Origin: Pseudomonadota bacterium
Lineage (GTDB): Bacteria; Pseudomonadota; Alphaproteobacteria; Acetobacterales; Acetobacteraceae
Assembly: GCA_021807465.1 (NCBI GenBank)
Contig: JAKBCX010000133.1
Location: forward strand, 1-5,447
Reading direction: 5' to 3'
Length of the DNA stretch: 5,447 nucleotides
The position numbers and the translations under genes are program-made. Every line of letters begins with the position of its first letter. Position 1 is the stretch's first letter. Below the pieces are notes generated by a model. It made no database searches. It had not been told where the DNA came from and saw only the letters and a program-made list of their open reading frames with translations. Below, one piece after another: positions 1 to 5,315 of the stretch.

Positions 1-175
1 CGCCGCGTGAGGCGAACGGGCCGTAAGACATATAAGTGAAGCTTTCATCCGCGCCGCGCGCCGCCTCGAACAATTCCAGCCCGTGGCGCCGTTGCAGCGG
101 CTCCAGGCTCACGCGCTGCCCCAGCATTTTCTCGCGCGCGGGCAGGGGGCGCGGCCAGGGATCAACATTTTTCAT
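1..175 (-). CDS. GNAT family N-acetyltransferase, N-terminal part (cut by window edge)
   Basis: Only the first 58 codons are present; the rest lies beyond the left edge. The visible protein starts MKNVDPWPRPLPAREKMLGQ and continues with an RVSLEPLQRRHGLELFEA segment and an SFTYMSYGPFAS segment. This is the typical opening of RimJ/RimL-like GNAT acetyltransferases: a 'G..V.LEPL...H..LFEA' first strand and helix, then a 'Y..YGPF' element. These enzymes move an acetyl group from acetyl-CoA to an amine, but the substrate cannot be read here and the acetyl-CoA loop is outside the window. The ATG shares its A with the TAA stop of the sulfotransferase-like gene upstream (TAATG), and a GGAGAG Shine-Dalgarno sits 6 bases before it, so the start is well supported. 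It is probably the third gene of the hldE operon and translationally coupled to the second. Family assignment is from remembered family pattern. Confidence 0.8.
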   Translation of the reverse strand, partial: MKNVDPWPRPLPAREKMLGQRVSLEPLQRRHGLELFEAARGADESFTYMSYGPFASRG

Positions 176-1245
176 TACATTCTCTCCACAACGGGATGAT
201 TTAATATATCTGCCAGCAGTTGCGCGGCTGCCTCGTCCGTAAGAGGAACATGCGCCGGGCGCGGCACGTCCTCCGCCACGGGGGCGAAAAGCGTCTCGCG
301 CGCCGGAAACCAGTGCCGCCGCACAGTCTCGTTAGAAAATGCGAATTGCCGCAGGAACAATGCTGCCTCCCCGGCTGGCGCCCGTTGCAAGGCACCAGGC
401 AGTTTGGCTTGCACATAAGCCAGCACGCGGGCGCGCACCAAATCCCGCCTCGGGTGCCCCATGAGTACGCGGTTTACGTAGGCCAGCAATTCGCCCGCCG
501 TCTGGCTCATCCCGCCATTCTGCCGCGCGGGGCGTGCCAGCGCGTTTATATCGATGCCGAGTGCGCCAAAGAAATCATCAATCGTGTCAAACCACCCATT
601 TCCATCCGGGTCATACAGCCGCACCATCATTGTGGCTTCGCCAAACACCCAGGCCAGCCGGTCTATAATCTCCGCGAAATCGAAATAACCCTGGTTGACA
701 TGCAGTACCGCATCACACCCGTGCGGCGTGTTGAAATCCGGGATCACCCGGACGGCACGCGCATATCCGCGCAGCGCCAGCGCCGCCAAGCTGCGCGCCA
801 TATCATCCTGCCGCCGCAGATACAAAACAACCTTGAAAGCGCCGCAATATGGCTCGAGCAGCGTTTTGGCCCGCTCCACATCCTCAATTTCGCGCAAGCG
901 GCTGTGCACATGCTCGCTGGAGACAATTATTACCTCCGGCGTGAAGCCCAGCCCCGCGCGCTCCTTGGCCAGCCGCGCCGCCACCTCGGCCCGGTGCGCC
1001 TCAATCCCGGCCACATCCTGCAGCCCCATCGCCGTCTGCAAATCATCCGGCCACCCCGCCGAAATCTGACTCGCCGTGCTGAGCGCCGTGTGGTTGAAGG
1101 CGGGATCAGCCGGGTCGGCCAGCAGCGCGCGCGGCACCCATATTCGCCGTGCCGCCAGCGCCGCCTCGTTCAGCCGCAGAAAATGTTGCAGTGAGGTCGA
1201 GCCTGTCTTTTCCGCGCCGGCATGCAGAATGCAAAGCGGCCCCAT
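175..1245 (-). CDS. Sulfotransferase-like P-loop protein
   Basis: A 356-residue protein that I read as a member of the PAPS-dependent sulfotransferase superfamily. Residues 3-24 form the first strand, P-loop and helix, with KTGSTSLQ at 13-20 matching the 5'-phosphosulfate-binding loop. A second strand ends in SSEH at 109-112. The strand-plus-RRQDDMARS segment at 139-152 resembles the 3'-phosphate-binding motif, with the Arg and the later Ser in place. Members move sulfate from PAPS to a hydroxyl or amine, often on carbohydrate, but the acceptor is unknown and some bacterial members are annotated only as hypothetical. The motif begins a few residues after Met1, so there is little room for another start. 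The Shine-Dalgarno is weak (GGGTAGG around the hldE stop). It starts 7 bases after hldE ends and overlaps the GNAT start by one base. No signal peptide or membrane segment is evident, so it is probably cytoplasmic. Association with LPS or capsule decoration is inferred from hldE only. Confidence 0.75.
   Translation of the reverse strand: MGPLCILHAGAEKTGSTSLQHFLRLNEAALAARRIWVPRALLADPADPAFNHTALSTASQISAGWPDDLQTAMGLQDVAGIEAHRAEVAARLAKERAGLGFTPEVIIVSSEHVHSRLREIEDVERAKTLLEPYCGAFKVVLYLRRQDDMARSLAALALRGYARAVRVIPDFNTPHGCDAVLHVNQGYFDFAEIIDRLAWVFGEATMMVRLYDPDGNGWFDTIDDFFGALGIDINALARPARQNGGMSQTAGELLAYVNRVLMGHPRRDLVRARVLAYVQAKLPGALQRAPAGEAALFLRQFAFSNETVRRHWFPARETLFAPVAEDVPRPAHVPLTDEAAAQLLADILNHPVVERM
182..187 (-). 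promoter_or_regulatory. Ribosome binding site for the GNAT gene
   Basis: GGAGAG on the minus strand lies 6 bases upstream of the ATG at 175-173. It falls inside the 3' end of the sulfotransferase-like gene. Together with the one-base stop/start overlap it fixes the GNAT start. Confidence 0.7.
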
Positions 1246-1252
1246 GCGCGGC

Positions 1253-2713
1253 CTACCCGCGCAGCCGCGCCAGTGTTGCTGTTGTGGAATGCCCCGGCAG
1301 CAGCTCGGCCAGCGCCACGCTGCCGCCCCAGCTTTCCACCAGGTCGGCGCCCACCACCGTCTCGCGCGTATAATCCGCGCCTTTTATCAGCAAATCCGGC
1401 TTTATCTGCTTAATCAGCTCAACCGGCGTATCTTCCTCGAACAAACACACCAGATCAACACTCACCAGAGACGCCAGCACCGCTGCCCGAGCCGCTTCGG
1501 TCTGCGCGGGGCGCGAGGGGCCTTTCAAACGTTTTACCGACGCATCAGAATTGATGCCCACCACCAGCCGGTCGCACATGGCGCGGCATTGCTCCAGCAG
1601 ATGCACATGGCCGGGGTGCAGCAGGTCGAAACAGCCATTGGTGAAACCCACCTTATAGCCGCGCAGCCGCCAGCGCTCCGCCGCCTCTGCCGCCGCCGCG
1701 GGGGTAACAACTTTGGTCAGCGTGCCTGTGGCCGGGGTAAGGGCGGCCAGAATATCCGCCGGCCGCGCCACCGCCGTACCCACCTTGCCCACCACAATGC
1801 CGCCCGCAATGTTGGCCAGCCGCGCCGCCTCCGCCAGCGGCACGTCCGCCGCCAACGCCGCCGCCAGCGTGGCCACAACCGTATCGCCCGCTCCGGACAC
1901 GTCGAACACTTCTCGCGCCTCCGCCGGGTAGTGGCGCACATCGCTCAGCGTCACCAGGCTCATCCCATCTTCGGCGCGCGTTACCAGCACGGCGCCAAAT
2001 TCGTGCCTTGCCAGCAGCACCTGTGCCGCCGCCACTACGCCTGCCTCGGTATCCACGGCCAGGCCGGTGGCTTCGTGCAGCTCCTTGCGGTTGGGGGTCA
2101 CCACATCGGCGCCCCGGTAGCGGCTCCAGTCGCGCCCCTTGGGGTCCACGATAATCTTGCGCCCCAGCCCCTTCGCGCCCTCTATCAGCGCGCGGCACAC
2201 AGCCTCGCTCAGTACGCCCTTGCGGTAATCAGAAAGCACGGTGATGGTGGTTGCCGCCATGGCGTCCAGCGCGATGCGCACCAGCCGGTCGGCCAGCTTG
2301 GGGGGCAGTTCCACTGTCTCCTCGCGGTCGGCGCGCAGCAAATGCTGGCCCGCCGCAATGTAGCGCGTCTTCAGCGTGGTGGTGCGCCCGCCTTGCACCA
2401 GCAGCCAGGGTTCCACGCGCTCTTGCCCGCCCACAAGCCCGGTCAGGTCCGAGCCAGCCTGGTCGTCACCCACCACCGAGACAAAAGCCGCCGCCGCATC
2501 CAACGCGATGAGGTTACGCACCACATTGCCCGCCCCGCCCGGCATCGCCACCTCGCGCGTAACGGTAAGTATGGGCACTGGCGCCTCCGGGCTGACGCGC
2601 GTCACTTCGCCATAAATATAACGGTCGAGCATGGCATCGCCGACCACCAGCACGCTGGCGCGGTTGAATTTCCTTATATACTGGCCAAGATCGGCCTGGG
2701 CTTCGGCGGTCAT
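1253..2713 (-). CDS. hldE: Bifunctional D-glycero-beta-D-manno-heptose-7-phosphate kinase / heptose-1-phosphate adenylyltransferase
   Basis: HldE (RfaE) makes the activated heptose for the LPS inner core: the N-terminal kinase turns heptose 7-phosphate into the 1,7-bisphosphate, and the C-terminal domain later adds AMP to heptose 1-phosphate. Numbering from the ATG at 2713 (486 aa; E. coli HldE is 477), the ribokinase-like domain spans about 15-325. It shows VVGDAMLDRY near 23-32, the sugar-binding GGAGN at 59-63, DPKG at 190-193 and the catalytic DVSGAGDT at 271-278 (Asp277). The cytidylyltransferase-like domain follows a linker from about 353, with TNGCFDLLHPGH at 358-369 (nucleotide-binding HxGH) and later NSDASVKRLKG. 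Both domains look intact. A TTG two codons upstream (2719) is an alternative start, and an AGG sits 7 bases before it; I prefer ATG because related proteins begin with a short 'MT...' leader. It is first in the minus-strand operon and divergent from hslO. GmhA, GmhB and HldD are not in the window. Confidence 0.96.
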   Translation of the reverse strand: MTAEAQADLGQYIRKFNRASVLVVGDAMLDRYIYGEVTRVSPEAPVPILTVTREVAMPGGAGNVVRNLIALDAAAAFVSVVGDDQAGSDLTGLVGGQERVEPWLLVQGGRTTTLKTRYIAAGQHLLRADREETVELPPKLADRLVRIALDAMAATTITVLSDYRKGVLSEAVCRALIEGAKGLGRKIIVDPKGRDWSRYRGADVVTPNRKELHEATGLAVDTEAGVVAAAQVLLARHEFGAVLVTRAEDGMSLVTLSDVRHYPAEAREVFDVSGAGDTVVATLAAALAADVPLAEAARLANIAGGIVVGKVGTAVARPADILAALTPATGTLTKVVTPAAAAEAAERWRLRGYKVGFTNGCFDLLHPGHVHLLEQCRAMCDRLVVGINSDASVKRLKGPSRPAQTEAARAAVLASLVSVDLVCLFEEDTPVELIKQIKPDLLIKGADYTRETVVGADLVESWGGSVALAELLPGHSTTATLARLRG

Positions 2714-2778
2714 TGCCAACCGCTAACCTGCCGCGCAGCTTCTGGCAACGGGAGCAAAACACGCTTAACTGTAGCCGC
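2714..2778. promoter_or_regulatory. Divergent intergenic region between hldE and hslO
   Basis: These 65 bases separate two divergent operons and must hold, or overlap, both promoters. For hslO a weak sigma70-like pair can be drawn: CTGGCA at 2742-2747 (4 of 6 bases matching TTGACA), a 17-base spacer, and TTAACT at 2765-2770 (3 of 6 matching TATAAT). For hldE no convincing pair was found. Its promoter may lie partly inside the 5' end of hslO. No clear operator palindrome is visible. Confidence 0.35.
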
Positions 2779-3729
2779 ATGACAGAACTGCCCGCTTTTC
2801 TCGACTCCTCCCGCCCGCATGTGCCCGACCTTTCCGTGCCGCGTGGCGTTACGCCTTTTTATCTGCCCGGCCAGCCGGTGCGCGGGCGGCTGGTGCGGCT
2901 GGGGCCGCTCGCCGCCACGCTGCTTTCGCGTCACGAGGAACATGCCCCGCAGGTAAAAACCCTGCTGGGCGAGGCCCTGGCGCTGGCCGCTGCGCTGGCC
3001 TCGGCGCTCAAATTCAAGGGCAGCTTCTCGGTGCAGGCGCGCGGAAATGGCCCGGTGCCCATGCTGCTGGCCGACTGCACCGATGCCGGCGCCCTGCGTG
3101 GCTATGCCCGCGTGGCCGAGGATGCGGTGCTGCCCGAAATCCCGGATGCCGGTGCCATGCTGGGCGAGGGCTATTTGGCCTTCACTGTCGATTTCGGGCT
3201 GGAACGCGACCCGCAGCAGGGCATTGTCGCCCTGCAGGGCAGTACACTGGCCGGTATGGCGGAATATTACTTCGCACAGTCTGAGCAGCTCCCCGCCCGC
3301 GTGTTCCTGGCCGCAGCGGAAACCGAATCTGGCTGGCGTGCCTCTGCCTTGGTGTTAGAGCGCGTGGCGGGCGCGGGCGGCGTCTCGCCGGAAATGCCGG
3401 AAGAGATGCAGGGCGAAGCCTGGCGCACCGCCTGCATCCTGACCGAGACCATCACGGCGGCGGAGCTGCTGGATGACACACTCACGCCGGAGCGCCTGCT
3501 CTACCGCCTATTCCATGGCGAGGGGGTGGCCGTTTCCAAGCCGCGGGCCTTAAGCTTCGGCTGCCGCTGCTCGCGCGCCCGGCTTTCCGGTATTCTCGAA
3601 GGGTTCCCCACGGATGATCTCGACCACATGGCGGTGGAGGGCGATATTGTGATGACCTGCGAATTCTGCAATTTCGATTTCCGCTTCGCGCGGGACTCCA
3701 TTTCCGGCCGCCCTGAACACAAGGCATGA
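2779..3729 (+). CDS. hslO: Hsp33 redox-regulated molecular chaperone
   Basis: A 316-residue Hsp33, a cytoplasmic holdase that is off in the reduced, zinc-bound state and on when oxidised and partly unfolded. The N-terminal domain carries the family signature: VRGRLVRLG near 34-42, LLGEALALAAALASALKFKG around 62-81, VQARGNGPVPMLLADC near 85-100, then GALRGYAR. A later LQGSTLAGMAEYYFAQSEQ segment is also typical. The C-terminal redox switch has Cys262 and Cys264 (CRC) and Cys294 and Cys297 (CEFC), a CxC-X29-CxxC arrangement, so all four zinc ligands are present. The frame is open to a TTG at 2713, but homology begins after the ATG at 2779 and the longer version would overlap the hldE start. No good Shine-Dalgarno precedes this ATG. 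The gene heads the plus-strand operon, and the lipoprotein start lies at or just after its stop codon. Confidence 0.95.
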   Translation: MTELPAFLDSSRPHVPDLSVPRGVTPFYLPGQPVRGRLVRLGPLAATLLSRHEEHAPQVKTLLGEALALAAALASALKFKGSFSVQARGNGPVPMLLADCTDAGALRGYARVAEDAVLPEIPDAGAMLGEGYLAFTVDFGLERDPQQGIVALQGSTLAGMAEYYFAQSEQLPARVFLAAAETESGWRASALVLERVAGAGGVSPEMPEEMQGEAWRTACILTETITAAELLDDTLTPERLLYRLFHGEGVAVSKPRALSFGCRCSRARLSGILEGFPTDDLDHMAVEGDIVMTCEFCNFDFRFARDSISGRPEHKA

Positions 3730-3737
3730 GATATAGA

Positions 3738-4484
3738 ATGAAAAAATTCCTGTTTTTCGCCCCCGCTTTGGCATTGGCGGGATGCTCCTCAGCGCCGCCC
3801 CCCAGCTTCGCGCCGCTCAATTATTCCTACCTCAGACCAATCATCTTCAAGGTGGCCACGCTGAACGTGGTGAACAACTACACCCCGGCCCCGGGTGAGG
3901 CGGCGCTGATTGCCAATAACCCCGCCCCGCCAGAAGCCACGCTGGAAGCTATGCTGAAAAACCGCATGCAGCCTTCCGGCCAGCCGGGCACGGGTACCAT
4001 CACCATCCAGAATGCCAGCATCATCGAGACCGGCGGCAATCTCGTGGGCCAGATGGTGGTGGACATCAACCTGACCAGCGCCGATGGCCGCTCCAGCGGC
4101 TATGCCGAGGCTTCGGTCTCGCGCAGCGAGGCCGCGCCGGATAATGACGACCCCACATCAGCCGATATGCAGACGGCTCTGTATGGCATGACCAAGAAGC
4201 TGATGACGGCGATCAACGTGCAGCTGCCATATGAAATTGCCCATAACATCCCCAGCTGGGTTTCCTGGACCAACCAGGGCGGGGTAGGGGCTGGCACGTC
4301 CGGCAGCGCGGGCGCGGACGCGGGGGGTATTCAGGCCGCGCCGCTCGGCGCTCCCGGCAGCAGTAGTGCAGCACCTGCCGCGCCAGCCGCTACGGGCACC
4401 GCCACACCAGTGAACAATAACCTGGCCGTTCCTAATTACCTGCCCGGCGCAGGGCCGGCCGCCTTGGGGAGTCCCGCACAATGA
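3738..4484 (+). CDS. Putative lipoprotein of unknown function with low-complexity C-terminal tail
   Basis: A 248-residue protein I cannot assign to a named family. It opens MKKFLFFAPALALAGCSS: two lysines, a hydrophobic stretch and a lipobox L13-A14-G15-C16, so Cys16 should be lipidated after signal peptidase II cleavage. Ser at +2 suggests outer-membrane sorting by the E. coli rule. Residues about 27-178 form the folded part, with alternating strand-like segments (TGTITIQNASIIE at 85-97, LVGQMVVDINLTSADG at 102-117) and a helical stretch near 142-160. The pattern is loosely like small YajG-type envelope lipoproteins; this is only an impression. Residues 181-248 are rich in Gly, Ala, Pro and Ser and probably disordered. 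An ATG at 3726 would add MRYR and overlap the hslO stop. I prefer 3738 for the MKK start and a GAG 7 bases upstream. The gene ends in an ATGA overlap with the cupin. Confidence 0.85.
   Translation: MKKFLFFAPALALAGCSSAPPPSFAPLNYSYLRPIIFKVATLNVVNNYTPAPGEAALIANNPAPPEATLEAMLKNRMQPSGQPGTGTITIQNASIIETGGNLVGQMVVDINLTSADGRSSGYAEASVSRSEAAPDNDDPTSADMQTALYGMTKKLMTAINVQLPYEIAHNIPSWVSWTNQGGVGAGTSGSAGADAGGIQAAPLGAPGSSSAAPAAPAATGTATPVNNNLAVPNYLPGAGPAALGSPAQ
4466..4471 (+). promoter_or_regulatory. Ribosome binding site for the cupin gene
   Basis: GGGGAG lies 9 bases before the ATG at 4481, inside the end of the lipoprotein gene. It supports the ATGA-overlap start of the cupin. Confidence 0.6.
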
Positions 4485-4825
4485 GCAAACTGCATCTGTT
4501 GCCCGCCAGCGCCGAGGCGCCGTGGGAGGAAATTCCGGCGGAAAAGTTGCTATCCGGCAACCCGCGCACCCGCACCACCGTGCTGTACGAAGCCCCGGCC
4601 GAAAAGCTTTATGCCGGCGAATGGGAAGCCGGTGTGGGCAAATGGCGTATTTCCTACACTGAGTGGGAATATATGGAGATCATCTCTGGCGCCTGCGTGG
4701 TGGAGGGCGATGACGGCTCCCGTATCGAGGCCGGGCCAGGTATGCGCTTCGTTATCGAACCGGGCTTTACTGGCACCTGGGAGGTGCTTCAACCCATGCG
4801 CAAATCCTGGGTCATCCGCGACTAG
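4481..4825 (+). CDS. Small single-domain cupin (Cupin_3, ureidoglycine aminohydrolase-like)
   Basis: A 114-residue protein made of one cupin beta-barrel. Cupin motif 1 is seen around residues 51-70 (GVGKWRISYTEWEYMEIISG). A turn with EGDDGSRIEAGPG follows at 75-87, and motif 2 at 87-102 includes FVIEPGFTGTWEV. The 'PGF.GTWEV' ending is typical of the Cupin_3 (DUF861) group, named after the (S)-ureidoglycine aminohydrolase cupin domain. The His residues that bind metal in classical cupins are not in the expected places: motif 1 has Tyr59/Glu61/Glu63 and motif 2 has Thr99-Trp100. An enzymatic role is therefore uncertain, and no purine-catabolism gene is nearby. No signal peptide is seen, so it is probably cytoplasmic. 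It overlaps the lipoprotein stop (ATGA) with a GGGGAG site 9 bases upstream, so it is the third gene of the hslO operon. Family call is confident, function is not. Confidence 0.9.
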   Translation: MSKLHLLPASAEAPWEEIPAEKLLSGNPRTRTTVLYEAPAEKLYAGEWEAGVGKWRISYTEWEYMEIISGACVVEGDDGSRIEAGPGMRFVIEPGFTGTWEVLQPMRKSWVIRD

Positions 4826-4867
4826 CGGAAGAAACGCGCCCTGGCGGCCCCTATGCGTGCTTGGTGC

Positions 4868-4896
4868 TTGACGTGCCGCGTCCGCCCGGCTAGACC
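4868..4896 (+). promoter_or_regulatory. Sigma70-type promoter of rpsT
   Basis: TTGACG at 4868-4873 (5 of 6 bases matching TTGACA, and preceded by C to give the alphaproteobacterial CTTGAC), a 17-base spacer, and TAGACC at 4891-4896 as the -10 (3 of 6). The predicted transcription start near 4903 gives a leader of about 28 bases before the rpsT ATG. It lies in the only gap between the cupin and rpsT and gives rpsT its own transcription. Confidence 0.6.
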
Positions 4897-4930
4897 GCGC
4901 CCTTCTTGGAACCTTATTTTTTCGGACATC

Positions 4931-5200
4931 ATGGCCAATATCGCATCCGCTGAGAAACGCATCCGTCAAACCGCCAAGCGCACGGCGCGCAACAAGGCGC
5001 GTAAGTCCCGCGTCCACACCGCCATCCGTAAGGTGGAGGAAGCCGTTGCCTCGGGTGACAAATCTGCCGCCCAGGCCGCCTTCCAGGCCGCGCAGCCCGA
5101 GCTGCAGCGCGCCGTGGGCAAGGGCGTGCTGAAGCTCAACACTGTGGCCCGCAAGCTGTCGCGCCTGTCCGCCAGGGTCAAGGCTGTCGCCGCCGCGTAA
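4931..5200 (+). CDS. rpsT: 30S ribosomal protein S20
   Basis: An 89-residue, very basic, helical protein that binds 16S rRNA in the small subunit. It starts [17 protein letters not shown], the usual bS20 opening (MANI.SA.KRIRQ...R...N...KS), followed by [20 protein letters not shown], an Ala-rich middle with [20 protein letters not shown], and a basic end with [16 protein letters not shown]. Length is normal for the family (about 85-90). The frame is open upstream to 4853, but the conserved protein begins at this ATG and the predicted promoter lies inside the would-be extension. The Shine-Dalgarno is poor (GGA at 4924-4926, only 4 bases away). In E. coli S20 is known to repress its own translation from a weak start site, so a weak site would fit similar control here (inference). 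A hairpin has the stop codon in its loop, and terminator-like hairpins follow. Confidence 0.97.
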   Translation: MANIASAEKRIRQTAKRTARNKARKSRVHTAIRKVEEAVASGDKSAAQAAFQAAQPELQRAVGKGVLKLNTVARKLSRLSARVKAVAAA

Positions 5201-5207
5201 CGCGGCG
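5191..5207. repeat. Perfect inverted repeat around the rpsT stop codon
   Basis: CGCCGCG at 5191-5197 and CGCGGCG at 5201-5207 are exact reverse complements, with the TAA stop of rpsT as a 3-base loop. No T-tract follows, so it is not a classical terminator on its own. It could protect the mRNA 3' end, or be a by-product of GC-rich Ala codons. Confidence 0.5.
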
Positions 5208-5213
5208 CCTACC

Positions 5214-5234
5214 GGACGTTGCGGCGTCCTGTTT
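5214..5234 (+). terminator. Weak hairpin downstream of rpsT
   Basis: GGACG at 5214-5218 pairs with CGTCC at 5225-5229, with one possible extra T-G pair and a short loop, followed by TGTTT. The stem is short and the T-tract broken, so termination here would be partial at best. Confidence 0.3.
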
Positions 5235-5254
5235 CAAAAACGAGACTAATTCCG

Positions 5255-5307
5255 CGCCGTTGTCATTCTGTCGTCATAAAGACAGAAGCAACGGCGTTTT
5301 GCGTTTT
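5255..5307 (+). terminator. Intrinsic terminator of rpsT
   Basis: A long two-part hairpin. CGCCGTTG (5255-5262) pairs perfectly with CAACGGCG (5289-5296), and the inner TTCTGTC (5266-5272) pairs perfectly with GACAGAA (5281-5287). A small asymmetric bulge (3 versus 1 base) separates the parts, and the loop has 8 bases. TTTT follows the stem directly, then GCG and another TTTT. This is the classic rho-independent layout on the plus strand. No comparable T-tract follows it on the minus strand. It would end the rpsT transcript about 55-100 bases after the stop codon and insulate whatever lies downstream. Confidence 0.6.
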
Positions 5308-5315
5308 AGCGTTAA
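5294..5315 (+). repeat. Three short direct repeats GCGTTWW
   Basis: GCGTTTT at 5294-5300, GCGTTTT at 5301-5307 and GCGTTAA at 5309-5315, spaced 7 and 8 bases apart. The first copy overlaps the terminator stem and T-tract. The repeats lead into the AT-rich block with DnaA-box-like sites. They could be protein-binding sites or simply terminator T-tracts. Confidence 0.4.

Noticed and set aside
220..1194. A 324-codon open frame on the plus strand opposite the sulfotransferase-like gene
   Set aside because: Its composition is Arg/His/Gln-rich with no recognisable motif, while the minus-strand frame has clear sulfotransferase motifs and operon spacing.
2713..2778. N-terminal extension of hslO from a TTG at 2713
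   Set aside because: The extra 22 residues do not resemble Hsp33, and the extension would overlap the start of divergent hldE. The ATG at 2779 matches the family.
1076..2782. A 568-codon open frame on the plus strand opposite hldE
   Set aside because: It is antisense to the convincing HldE protein. Its translation is full of His, Gln and Arg with no domain pattern, as expected for a shadow frame in GC-rich DNA.
4826..4867. Possible terminator between the cupin gene and rpsT
   Set aside because: Only a tiny GCGCC/GGCG stem can be drawn and no T-tract follows, so read-through from the hslO operon into rpsT cannot be excluded.
4853..4930. N-terminal extension of rpsT
   Set aside because: S20 proteins begin with MANI at 4931. 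The extension region carries the promoter instead.
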